From: Brachionus manjavacas
Lineage: Eukaryota; Rotifera; Eurotatoria; Ploima; Brachionidae
Length of the DNA stretch: 64,000 nucleotides
Direction: 5' to 3'
Assembly (NCBI GenBank): GCA_019054805.1
Contig: JAHQIY010000015.1
Coordinates: forward strand, 1,620,001 to 1,684,000
Under the pieces are notes generated by a model. That model was not told the DNA's origin. It ran no database searches and saw only the letters and a list, made by a program, of their open reading frames with translations. Positions within the stretch are counted from its first letter, which is position 1. Every line of letters begins with the position of its first letter. This document shows, piece after piece, positions 1-11,034 of the stretch. Both the position numbers and the translations under genes were made by a program.

Positions 1-1703
1 ATTCTGCAGTTCATGATCTATAAAAGCCAATGCATACTGGCAGACATAGCAAAATATTTCATTATCTAATTTTGGTTGATCGATCAAACGTTTCTTAATT
101 GGATTTATTTTTGTTTTGGCTGAACACATTCCAATTAATTCACATACTTTCTCCGGATCCTTCAAATCATATTAAAATCTTTTTTACTTGTTTAAATTAC
201 AGTGGTTCTACAAAAAGCCCAGAATTGGTAAAATTACGTTATTTTACGTAATTTTACGAAAGTTTTGGTCATCTTACGTAATCTTACGAAAATATTAGTC
301 GGTAGGGATATGTAATTTTACGGTAAAGTACGTAAGCTTACGTAAAATTACGTAAAATAGCGTAACTCTACCAATTCTGGACTTTTTGTAGAACCACTGT
401 GCTTCTTTCTTACCACTCCGTCAGCTAAATATTTCAAAATTGCTGGACCATAAGCATCAACTAATTCTTTGCACTTCATTTTTATTTAATATAATTTTTG
501 AAAGTGTTTTAAAATTTTTAAATACCAATTCAGACATTTTTCCAGTAGCGTTGCATAATTTGGTCTCAATAATTTCTATTATTTGGGTCTAAATGATTAA
601 ACCAAAATTAACTATGAAGGATATTTGGTGTTGAAAGTTTACCTCGGAAGCGTTGTTTTTTAGTAGATCGGCAACTTGTTGAAAAACAAGTTTACATAAT
701 GTACAATTCAGTGAATTGAACTTTCAGTTTAATTTAACTAAAGTTGTGGTTAATTTTTTTCTAATTTATTTACCATTTTTTTCAATTTTGGATTTGATGG
801 CACATTTTTAGTTTCACATAATCCTAAATGATTACAGATCACAGATGGGTCCTATTTTTTATTATTAGATTACAATAATTGGATAAATACAATAATACAA
901 TTTTTTGAGCCAATTCATATAAAATTATTTTTCCATATGCTGATACATATTGATCGCAAATTTGGCTCAAGGATCCCAAGCGGCTGCACAAATTTTTTTC
1001 AATAAAATTCACAATTTCATCCTTAAATAAAATAATTTCAAGTAATAAAAAAAATTTTTGTTAAATCTCACCTCTGTTCTATTTTGCTCCAAAAGATTTT
1101 GTGCTGCACTCATTACCACTGTACAAATTTGACAAACTGTGCCACTTTTAGAATTCTAAGATAAAAAAATAACAAAATTTCCCAAGGAAGAAATAGAATA
1201 CCAGTGTGACTGTTCTAATGTCTTCAGGATGAGGCAATTTATCCAATTTAGGACCACAAATACCAACTCTTTTGCAAATATCAGACGGGTTCTTTAGAAA
1301 ATAATAAATATTTATTCAATTAAAATGATAAATTACGATTTTTTTAGCTAGTTCTTCCAAGGCAACTGGTCCGTACGCTTCAACATATTGTAAACATGCA
1401 TTAGATAGTGATCCGAGTCTAATACAAACATCATCTTTGATCAATTTAATAATACTGGCCTTAATTAGTAAATTAGTGAATGAATTTAATAAATAATAAA
1501 AAATACCTCAGTTCTGTTTTGTTCTAAAAAAGTCTGGGCCGCTTGAAGAACATGAGTGCATAGTTGACAGTTTTCATCTCTTGATTTCAGCACTTCGCTT
1601 GAATTAACAACTAAAGACGATAAATAATTTTTAGAATTTTTTATAATCTCTGAATCATACCAATAGTTGTCAATAGAATAAAGGAAAATAATTTCTTCAA
1701 CAT
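1..1703 (-). CDS. Saposin-like protein (prosaposin family), C-terminal end outside window
   Basis: Secreted or lysosomal saposin-B-type repeat protein; family members bind lipids and assist sphingolipid hydrolases. Exons read on the minus strand: 1703-1661, 1610-1507, 1459-1337, 1291-1202, 1155-1072, 1021-899, 851-774, 720-643, 588-526, 473-414, 159-1 (open at the edge). All junctions are GT-AG and in phase. Exon 1 (43 nt) encodes a hydrophobic signal peptide starting MLKKLFSFILLTTI. Three complete SapB domains follow, each with the CxxC opening (CQLCTHV, CQICTVV, CTLCKLV), a middle cysteine pair (for example LCNATGKMSELCKELVDAYG) and a closing half such as DPSVICNHLGLC; a fourth starts at CYVCQYALAF. 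Each domain is encoded by three phase-0 exons. The ATG at 1703 was chosen because it opens the signal peptide. Exact function within the family is inferred. Confidence 0.88.
200..399. mobile_element. Tc1/mariner-type MITE in a saposin intron
   Basis: About 200 bp with near-perfect 39-bp terminal inverted repeats that start CAGTGGTTCTACAAAAAG and read inward as a mirror image from 399. Several ACGTAATTTTACG-like units lie between. The left flank is TA and the right flank TG, which fits a TA target duplication with one mutated base. It lies in the intron between saposin exons 473-414 and 159-1, so it is spliced out. No coding capacity. The superfamily is inferred from the CAGT terminus and TA flank. 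Confidence 0.72.
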
Positions 1704-2610
1704 GATATAAGAATTTAATGGAAAAATATTGAAAAATAAAATTTATTCAAATTTATAATAAAAAAAATCACGAAAATTAAAAATAGGTACAATCACATGA
1801 TTAATTTGATTTTGATTTTCAAAACATTAGATAAGTCGAAAATTATCTATGACTCTGATTGCATAATCAATTTACTTCAAAAGATAATTTAAAAAAGATA
1901 AATTGAAAGCGAATATTGACACAACTATTAATTTCTTGAGTTAAATTATTTAAAAAGATCAAATGGAATAAAATGAATAAATGGCGAAATATTTAAAAGT
2001 AATGTTATTGTTATAATTAATTGATCACATTACAAACCAGATTTTATTGCTTATTTATTCATGGAATTTTTTGGAAATATGTATAAATTTGAAATTTGCA
2101 TTAAAAAAAATTAACATTTTCTAAATTGAATTTTGAAACATTAATTTTTAAATTAAAAAAAAAATAAATAGAAAAATTAAATAGTTTTATTGACAAAACA
2201 ATAATTAAAATTAACTAAGAAAAAAAAATACGATCCGAATATGGATAATGAATGGAAAATTAAAAATGAGCAAAGAATTATGAAAAAAAATGACACGGAA
2301 TTTTGTGCCAAAAAGTATTTAATTCCTGGAACAAAATAAGTCAACTAAAATTGGCCAAGAACGATTTGTGTGATTTGTGGTTATTTAAAGTAAGATTTTT
2401 AAGAAAAATTTGATCGGTTTAAATTTAGGATCATGTAATCTACAATTAAAGAATATAAATAAAAAAAATTATACATCTAATATTTTATTAAAAAAATATA
2501 AAAAAAATTCTCTTTAAAATATTTAAATTGTATCAAAACTTAAAACAATTCAAAAATTTCAAAGATAAAATTTGTTTTTTTTAATTTTTTTAGAAGGTTT
2601 AAAAAGGAAG
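1704..2610. other. AT-rich intergenic region, no gene seen
   Basis: Upstream of the minus-strand saposin gene and downstream of the 5S gene. Mostly A/T runs; no open frame, repeat pair or recognisable promoter motif could be supported. Confidence 0.5.
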
Positions 2611-2728
2611 GCCTAGAACACCCGGTATTCCCAGGCGGTCACCCATCCAAGTACTAACCGGGCTCGACGTTGCTTAACTTCGGTGATCGGACGAGAACCG
2701 GTGTATTCAACGTGATATGGTCCTAGGC
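2611..2728 (-). rRNA. 5S ribosomal RNA, copy 1
   Basis: The reverse complement is a full animal 5S rRNA of about 118 nt beginning GCCTAGGACCATATCACG and ending GGGTGTTCTAGGC, so the 5' and 3' ends pair as helix I. The internal RNA polymerase III control region (AGTTAAGCAACGTCGAGCCC and the following GGATGGGTGACCGCC) is intact. A T-rich tract (CTTCCTTTTT on the transcribed strand) follows the 3' end as a polymerase III terminator. Identical to the copy at 29260-29377. It stands alone between two saposin-like genes, not in a tandem array. Confidence 0.97.
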
Positions 2729-3838
2729 ATTTATGAATTCTCTAATTTCCAATTTTAAATCTTTTAAATTAACAAGATGTCTCTTTTTGTAATAAAGAAA
2801 AAAAGAAGAAGAGTAATTAAAATTCATGTTGATACAAAAAAATTATATTTTGTTCAATGTCACTGACATTATTTATAATTTGTTAATTTTGAAAAAAAAT
2901 TAGATTAATAAATTCAAAAACTTTATTAAACAAGTATGTTTTCTTTGAATATCATTTTTTCAATTATCCTAGCTACTTCAATGAAGATTGCTTTGGATAC
3001 TTTTCGACTTTATTAGTTAGAAAAGAGTTCCAAGCAGAGGAGTAGTTTTTTAAATAACTTTTTATGAAATTTAATTTTGTATGATTGTTTTCCTTTTCAA
3101 GAATTTATTTAAAAGCAATATTTTTCTAAAATTTACATGGATTTCAAAATCTTTAGCTTTCTTTCACTTTTCTTTAAATATTTTACTTTGAATTGTCCAA
3201 ATTTTTGCCATTTTGTATGCCAGATAAATTAATCTAAGAATTTATTATGAATTAAAAATTGCTCATTATATTAAATTCGAAATAATTAATAGAGTCGTCT
3301 AAATTTTTAATTAATTAATTTTAAAAAAACTAAGCTTTTTTCAATTTTTTCAAAATCAAAAGTGATTGATTATGCTTGTCAATTATGAATAGAATGTAAA
3401 TTTTTAACAAATAAATTGAGCATAAATTTTAAAACATCTTTCAATTTATTTAAAATGAATTTTTGTCGAGTTTGTTTTGTTTTTAGACTGTTGCATTCAC
3501 CAAATACTACGCAATTGTTTTAAAATCCCAATGTCAATTTTCCATTTTATCCAAATTAAATTCTGCACCACATCTTTTCAATCTAAAAGATGCATTAACT
3601 CTTTGTTCAAAAATTCTTCTAAAATATGATAAATAAATCAAACAATCCCTTTTTTTTAAATCATTTGATTTCTTTATTTAGGATGCACAAATCACATGAC
3701 TTGGAAATTTCTTTGCTTAAACCTGTATAAAAATTAAATTTTGCCTTAGTCATCATTCAAAATATTAAATAAACTTTACTTGAACAATGGCTTAATTTTA
3801 AATTTTTTTAGACGCAAAAAATTTATTTCAATAGAACA
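2729..3838. other. AT-rich intergenic region before saposin gene 2
   Basis: No gene or repeat pair seen. A pyrimidine-rich AATTTTTTTAG ends at 3811, 28 nt before the saposin ATG. It could be the acceptor of a 5'-UTR intron or a trans-splice site. Confidence 0.45.
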
Positions 3839-6522
3839 ATGCTAAAAATTTTGTTTTTAGCAATTTTTGTCTTCAGTTTAGGTATTTCTTGGCCAATTTT
3901 TAATTTGTCAATAAAATTACCACCATCTCTTTTTTATCAGGTTACTCAAAAGCTGACCAGTGTGTCCGCGGTCCGTCCTATTGGTGTAAATCAATCCAGA
4001 ACGCAAATGAATGCAATGCGTTCAAACATTGTCTGCAAACAGTATGGACCACTCATTTGAGCTATACAAGCAAAAAGCAGCTAGAACTAAGCAACAAGCC
4101 AAACGCTTGTTCCAACTGTGTCAACTGCTTAAACTCGGACTTGTCTAGATGTCAATTTGACAACTTTAAACAAGAAATTCAGCAGCTAAAGCACCAAAAT
4201 TTGGTAAAATAAAAAAAAAAATTTTCCTAAATTTTGCTAATTTAAAATCTAAAAAGCCAAGTGAATCAATTTGTGGTCTGTTGGATCAGTGCAATGAGCT
4301 CAAGCTGGTTGACCACAATCAAATAGAGTATAAATTTGACTCTAGATTTAAATGTGGCATTCATCCGAGAAACTGGTGTGACACATTGGAAACAGCCAAA
4401 CGCTGCGACTCTCTCGACACCTGCTTTAGCCAATGGTCACGACTAAAATTTAAGCTCAAAGATTCAATTGATTCGGAAAGCGCCAAACTAAATTCAGAGA
4501 AAACATGTGGTTTTTGTTTGTACATATTCCAAAAGTTGAGACAATCAATTTTGGAAAATTCGACAGAAATAAATGTCAAAGACTACTTGGAGGGCGCTTG
4601 CACACTCCTGCCTTCGCAGAACTTGACAGATTTGTGCGTCAAAGAAGTGGACACCTATTTGCCTGAAATCTACAACATGCTTAGAAACAACATGGACCCA
4701 GGAATCATATGCAGAGTGCTGAAACAATGCTCGGACGCAAGTCTGGAATTAGTCTCTGAGCCGACCATTAACTTGATTAATTCAATTAGCTTTACAGTTC
4801 TAAATGACAAGAATGTTGTGGTCAAGAGTCCAATTCAGACTGTTCAGGTAAACTCTGAGCTATTGTCCGAGGAAAAAAGCAGCAACTTGGTGGGCGAACT
4901 AAAACGCACCATGGGCGTTGGATGCGAATTGTGCACCATTGTAATGAACGCTGCCAAGTACATGATTGAAACCAGAACTGACAGCAGAAAAGTGCTGAAT
5001 TTTATTGAGCATCAGTTGTGTGGTCGTTTGGGCACTTTGAACAATACATGTGTTGAGTATGTTGAGCAAGAGGGCGCTGAAATAATTGAACTTTTGATAA
5101 AATCAGTTGATCCGGCGATGGTTTGCCGTGCCATGGGTCTGTGTCTAAAAATTCAAGTAGAAGAAAATGAACCCAAGTTCTATGATCTAAATGTGAGAAA
5201 TCCGCTCAATTGTACTTTGTGCAAGGTGGTATTCACCCAAGTCAAAAAAATGCTCGCTGACCAGAAGTCTCAAGCGAAAATTTTGACCTATATCGATGGC
5301 AATTTGTGCCAAAAAATCGGCAAGTCTCGTGAATTGTGCAAGACTTTGATTGATGCCTATGGTCCATTGTTCTTAGACATTATTTCGCGAGACGTTCATC
5401 CGGACCAATTGTGTGTAATGATTGGCATGTGTTCTTCCCACAATGAAGTTATTGCGCAAGAGCCAAGCGCCCAGAGTACACAGTATTGTGTCATGTGCGA
5501 ATTTTTGATCACTGTCTTGGAAAAATACATCACTCAGAATTCAACTATTCCGGAGATCGAAGCGTGGATGAGCTATGTTTGCCAGCATGTAATGCCAGCG
5601 TCGATCCGCGGCGAATGCTCTGATTTTGTCACTACTTATGGAGAAATAATTCTAAATTTGCTCACCAGCCAAGTGCCACCACATAAGGTGTGCACTTTTA
5701 TGAAGCTGTGCAGCAGCAGTGAACAAGGCCCATTATTTGGCGAAGAAACCGACCTGTTCAAGCATAAAAACAGTCTCATTTGGCAAAAGGAAAAATCAGC
5801 TGCCGAAAGAGTCCAAGAGTCAAGGGGCATGAGCATTCGATGCACTGTGTGCCAATTTTCCATTCAGTACATAAGCAATGAGTACAGCTTGGACAAAACA
5901 GAGAAAGCTGTTGAGTTCACAATTTCAAATGTTTGCAAGCTCATTCCGAAAAGTTACCGGGCTCATTGTGACTCCATGGTGGATAGACATGGTGTTAGGC
6001 TAATTAACTTTATGGACAAGTTTTCCGAGCCAGTTCAAGTGTGTTCCAAGATTCGATTTTGTCCAGCTGAAAACAACAAGGATGCATTGGTAAACATGGT
6101 TGATGTTGTTCCGGCTAAGCCAGTCGAAAACAAGAATGAAGTCAGACATGTAGAAGAGCCAGTTGTCTTGGGAAACAAAACTTTACAATGCAGCTTATGT
6201 TTGTACGTCGCAGAGGTGATTGATAACAAATTAAAGGAAAACATAACTGAGGAAAAAATAACCAAAGAGCTTCTGTTGGTTTGTAATTTGTTCCCGGACA
6301 CTTTAAAAGACCAAGTATTCTAAACTTTAGAATCTATTTTTAAAATTTATAATCAATTTTTACTAGTGTTCCGCTTTTATAAATGAATATGGACCTTATG
6401 TCATTCAATTGATTGCTTCTGACTTGGATCCTGATGTTACTTGTGCTGCATTAAAGTTATGTGAAAAAACAATGCAACGTGATTTAATCAAACAGGCTAT
6501 TTTGAGAAAATTACAAAATTAA
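3839..6522 (+). CDS. Prosaposin-like multi-SapB protein, 839 aa
   Basis: Secreted or lysosomal saposin precursor. Exons 3839-3881, 3941-4203, 4257-6314 and 6367-6522, GT-AG and in phase. Exon 1 is 43 nt and encodes the signal peptide MLKILFLAIFVFSLG. Next come two SapA-type segments (ADQCVRGPSYWCKSIQNANE and CGIHPRNWCDTLETAKRCDS, each ending in a short C..W tail), then six SapB domains opening at CGFCLYIF, CELCTIVM, CTLCKVVF, CVMCEFLI, CTVCQFSI and CSLCLYVA. Each SapB closes with an ICRVLKQC/VCRAMGLC-type motif; the last is completed only in exon 4 (VTCAALKLC). Stop TAA at 6520; AATAAA about 110 nt downstream. Unlike its head-to-head neighbour, five complete SapB domains lie in one 2058-nt exon. 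Prosaposin function (lipid binding, activation of sphingolipid hydrolases) is family knowledge. Confidence 0.93.
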
Positions 6523-6720
6523 GAACCTGTATATTATTTTTGTTTAAAAGATTACGTTATTATATAACAATTACATAATTATTTAAAACTCGGTTTTTTT
6601 ATTGATTAAGTTTTTCAAATTTTTGAATTTGAAATAAAATTTTAATTGATTTTATCTATTAGATTATTATTTTTAATCACAAATATTATATTAAAATTTT
6701 AATAAATTTTTTTATTTATA

Positions 6721-6939
6721 TTGTTTTTAGATGATCAGAGCCAGAACCTATCATCAATTTTAGTTACCAAACAAACTCGCATTGAAATCTGCATCCTTCT
6801 AACACAATGTTTGGAGCTTCAGATCGGTACAAAAATCAAAGATAAAAATCTCTCAATAATAGCCTATTGTGATGACATTGTAGCACTTTTTACCTCTGCC
6901 GATCAATGTCAAATACTCCTTAATTTATTTATTTATTAA
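6721..6939 (+). pseudogene. Reverse transcriptase remnant (non-LTR retrotransposon)
   Basis: A short frame of about 72 codons contains NLSIIAYCDDIVALFTSADQ, matching the catalytic AYxDD block of LINE reverse transcriptases (usually AYADDI) and the residues after it. No RT block before or after it can be read, so this is a decayed fragment. Confidence 0.6.
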
Positions 6940-7930
6940 ATAGTTTTAACCCTAAACTCAAATTTCTAGAATAGATTTCTAGAAATGCGAGTTTCTGTAC
7001 TTGCTAAGCCTTTGTTTTTTGTATTGAGAAAATTTTCTATTTATTAAATGTAAGGACGTAAAATAATCAATTGGGTTACTATTGGAGTTAGATTCAAACT
7101 TTTGATTTTGGTTTATTCAAAAATCACCTTTCGAAAGTAAATTGTTCCATTTTAATACTCTGTTTTTATTACTTATTTTTCAATTAAATCATTTTTGTCA
7201 ATTTTTTTTCTATCAAATTTAAAGTCAAAAAAATAATTATAATTGATAAATTTTTGCTATAAAATATTTTTATTTTAATGCAAAAAAAAAATTCCTATGA
7301 CAATCTTTAATATAATTGTCTTTTTGTAATTTTTTTAATTTTCATTCAAAAATTTAATAAAATAGCTTTCAAAAATAATTTTCATTTTAAAAAAATTATT
7401 AGGAAAAATAATTTAGTTTTAATTAGGTAATTAAACTTCATTTTATATTAAAAAAAAAAGATTCTTTGTTTTATTTTAGACTATATTTTGGGTTTACTTT
7501 ACATGTCGCTAAATGTCGAGACAAATATTTTGTAAAAAAGTCAATTTTGGGCTATTTTCTGCATTAGTGACATATCATTATATCATTTAGAAAACCTATG
7601 TTCGATATTCAATGACATGTCACCGAAAATATAGAAGCAAGTCGGTAAAATCGAGATTTTATTCATAGTAATGTCAATTAATAAAAAAAAACTTTAACAT
7701 TGATTTTGCTTTTGATTTTAATTTTAATTTTTTGAACCATGAAGACCATTATAGATAATAGAATTCAAGCTCTTTGATACTATATTTCTAATTAATAAAA
7801 ACTTTTGTTGCCATAAATTTACTGACATTTTTTGAAAAATAAACCAAAATTAAACTGAAAAATATACTAAAAATCGAAAAATGATAATTAATAATCAAAT
7901 TTTTAATACTTTGAATGAATTAATTCTATT

Positions 7931-8100
7931 ATTTGTTTATTTATTTATTTATTTTCTGTACCGAGCTAGGGCTCCTTCAGAATAAATTTAAAAAAAAATC
8001 AAAAATAAAATTAAAGTTATTAAATGAGATAAAAAAATTAAAATAAAGTAAATAAGCTAAAAAAAAATGAAAGCTAAGAAGACATAGATTGTTACATGTG
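7931..8100 (-). mobile_element. 3' end of a LINE copy, minus strand
   Basis: On the minus strand this ends CTGAAGGAGCCCTAGCTCGG then TACAG and an AAATAAATAAATAA tail at 7931. The T-rich stretch before it resembles the 3' untranslated region of the plus-strand LINE ending near 10350. The same tail recurs at 10299-10350 and, interrupted, at 50874-51430. The upstream limit near 8100 is approximate. Confidence 0.6.
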
Positions 8101-8459
8101 TCACATGTTAACATTCTGAACTTATTTCAACTTCTATTTTACAAAGTAATTTTATTGATAGATCATTTGGTTGAATATTTTACATCAGATGTCTTAATGA
8201 TGATGGAAAATACAAGTAAAATTTTTTGAAATTTTTCAAAAGATTGTAAAATTTGTTCTATTTTTTTGATTCAAAAATTACTTCATGTGGTAATTGTCAA
8301 TCATCTTTTCATTTATAATGTGTTAATAGAACATATGTACCAATCAAGAAAATTTGAAAATGTGAAAACTGTGTTTAAGTGTTAATCTCTTTTTTATTTT
8401 TTTTATTTTTGTATTTTACGTTAAAATAAAATAAAATTTTATTATAACTTACACTTAAT

Positions 8460-9660
8460 TTAAGTGAATCTTCTTCTAATTCCTAATTCTGATTTAAAGG
8501 ATCTTGATAAAGATTTCGAAATACTTAATTCTAACTCTGAATTCTTTAGAAATTATGATCAGTCTAATTTTAATGATCCAATTTGCTTAAATGAATTAAT
8601 TATTGCTGTAAAAAGATTGAAAAATGAAGCGGCATCAGGACCTGACCAAATCCATAATTTGATGCTAAAAAATTTACCAAGAAATTCATTAATAGAAATC
8701 TTAGAACTATTTAATTTATCTCTTAGAGAAGGTTAAGTCCCGAAAGTGGGGAAAACTTCGAACATTACTATGATTCAAAAAAAGGTCTCTACTGTACAAG
8801 ACCCTTTAAATTATAGACCAATTAGCATAAAGAGTTGTCTAGGAAACTTACTGGAAAGAAAAGTATACTCAAGATTATACAATTTTTTGGAACAAAATTC
8901 ACTCCTTATCCAGGAGCAGTCTGGATTTAGAAAACACCGGCGAACATCAGATAATCTATTCTTTTTAATTCAAAAAATTGTGGAATCATTTAATAGAAAA
9001 AAAAGAGTTTGCGGCCTGTTTTTTGATATTTCTAAAGCCTTTGATAGGGTTTGGCATGAAGGTTTACTTTTTAAATTGATTAAATTGACTCCACCTCATT
9101 ACTTGACTAACTGGATTAGGTCCTTTTTAGATTCTAGGAAATTCAAGGTAAATGTGAATGATCACCTAAGCGAAGAATACCAATTAACTGCAGGTGTTCC
9201 TCAAGGCTCAGTAATTAGTCCACTTTTATTTAGTATATATATTAATGACATCCCAAAAAGAAACAAAACAAATAATGAATACTCTTTGCTTTTTGCAGAT
9301 GATCTAGTTACATTCTTCATTTATAACAAAAAGGAGAACCTAGAAAATAAGATAAATAAATACACCAACGAACTAGAACAATGGCTTATTAAATGGAAAA
9401 TGAAGATATCAGTAGAAAAGTCGTGTTCAGTAGTCTTTTCTAGATATAAAAAAGAGAGTGATGATCTAAACTTAAAAATTTATGGAAACGAAGAGAATAT
9501 TGAGCCAAAAAGAAAAAGTTATGCGTCGACCTCTTTAAAGTTTAAACTTGAATAGAGTTGATATTACTCCAGTTGTAGTTTTAAACAAAGATGGGAGTGT
9601 TCGAAAGCCTCTTGGTAGCAAAAAGGGCTCAAAAAACAAATCATCAAAATAAGATTTTCA
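8460..9660 (+). pseudogene. Non-LTR retrotransposon reverse transcriptase, broken (jockey/CR1-like)
   Basis: One reading frame runs from 8464 to 9552, broken only by a TAA at 8734-8736 between NLSLREG and VPKVGKT. Order of RT blocks: AASGPDQIHNLMLKNLP, DPLNYRPISIKSCLGNLLER, CGLFFDISKAFDRVWHEGLL, LTAGVPQGSVISPLLFSIYI and YSLLFADDLV with the catalytic ADD. After 9552 a frame change leads to a basic tail (VRKPLGSKKGSKNKSSK) ending at 9650, which resembles an AT-hook. The endonuclease region is missing, so the copy is 5'-truncated. RT copies the element RNA during target-primed integration; this copy cannot because of the stop and frameshift. Clade assignment is inferred from motif style. Confidence 0.85.
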
Positions 9661-10350
9661 AATAGTATTTTTTTTTCATTTTAATTTTGTCTTTAAACGC
9701 CGCTCGTATAATTAATTCAAGACTTTGTCATATTAATTTAATATTTTAATTTTTATATTATTTTAAAAAAGCTGCATCTATAACTAGAAAAGCATAAAAA
9801 AAATAATTTTTAATATTAAAAAACATTTTCATAATTTTGTTTGAATGGTCGCACTAAAAGTTGAAATATAAAAAAATTTTTTTTTAATATTTCAGAAAAA
9901 TTTCAAATAAAAATGATGCTCTAAAAAAGATTTTTTGATTATTAACTCGACATTTAAACTTGGTTTTTTTATTAGTATCACATATTAATATCCAAAGTTG
10001 CACATGTAGTGCGTCGAACCTTTAATAGTTTTTTTTAACATGGAAGGGGTTAATGTCTGTGCATGCACTTCACATATGACTTTGGGTATTAATGCACGCG
10101 TTCCCTAACACGGAATTACGGTACAATTTCTTCTTTTTTCCCTGAACAATCAATTTTTAAAAAATATGTATCCTTTAACTCTCTAGTTCAATTTCATTAT
10201 TTTTCCTCTATTTTAAACCATTTTATTACATTTAATTTTTTTTATTTTTTATTCTATCTTATTTAACTTTATTTTATTTTGATTTTTTTTGTTTTAATCT
10301 GAAGGAGCTTTTGCTCGGTACAGAAAAAAAAAATAATAAATAAATAATAA
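9661..10350 (+). mobile_element. LINE 3' untranslated region and AATAA-type tail
   Basis: Continues the broken RT gene. It ends in TCTGAAGGAGCTTTTGCTCG then GTACAG and a tail of AATAAATAAATAATAA. The stretch 10120-10298 is closely similar to 50645-50873, so both derive from the same LINE family. Confidence 0.65.
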
Positions 10351-10736
10351 ACTATATTTTCACGTAAATTAAATTAGAATATACGTTTTCAATAATTATA
10401 TCAAAATATTTTTTAACTCATGAAAAATCACTAAATTGTCTTCAACAATATGTAGATTTAAGATAGCAAAATTTCCTTCTCAATTAATTGATATAAATAG
10501 AAATGCCTACTAAGAAGCAGGTTAAAATATTAGAAATTTTTTTATTTTTAAATATAACAAGGTTTTACCTGTTGCTACGCTGCCAGAATAACAAAAATAA
10601 AAGAAAAAGAAATTATTATTGATTATTTAATTGATTGATTTATTTTATTAATTAAATTGAAAAATTCTTATTAAAAATTGATTTTAAAGAATTTTTTCAT
10701 AAGTATTGATTAAATGATTTAATGAATATTTCTGTA

Positions 10737-11032
10737 CAGTATGTCACAAAAAGTTAGAATCAAACTTTTTTTCTATTTAATTGTTTTTTTGTTCATAATT
10801 TCGTTAACTCGGCTATTTCTCTTTCAGTCTTTGTCTGATTTTTCAAAAAACATGCAATTTGCCATCTCTGTTGATCAGTTATTTTATTTTTACCCATTTT
10901 GTCAGATTTTTGGATAGTCTTACTTTAAAAAAGATATCATTTGAAAAAATTCATAGTTAACGATTTTTTTAATTGCAAAAAAACATTATTTTTATTTTTT
11001 TCAACTTGATTCTAACTTTTTGGGACATACTG
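10737..11032 (-). mobile_element. Internally deleted Tc1/mariner element
   Basis: The ends are inverted repeats beginning CAGTATGTC(A/C)CAAAAAG and continuing TTAGAATCAA, flanked on both sides by TA (10735-10736 and 11033-11034), the Tc1/mariner target. On the minus strand a 34-codon frame runs from ATG at 10897 to TGA at 10793. Its start, MGKNKITDQQRWQIACFLKN, is followed by QTKTEREIAEL and resembles the first helix-turn-helix of Tc1-like transposases. The DDE catalytic part is absent, so this is a non-autonomous deletion derivative. Confidence 0.82.
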
Positions 11033-11034
11033 TA

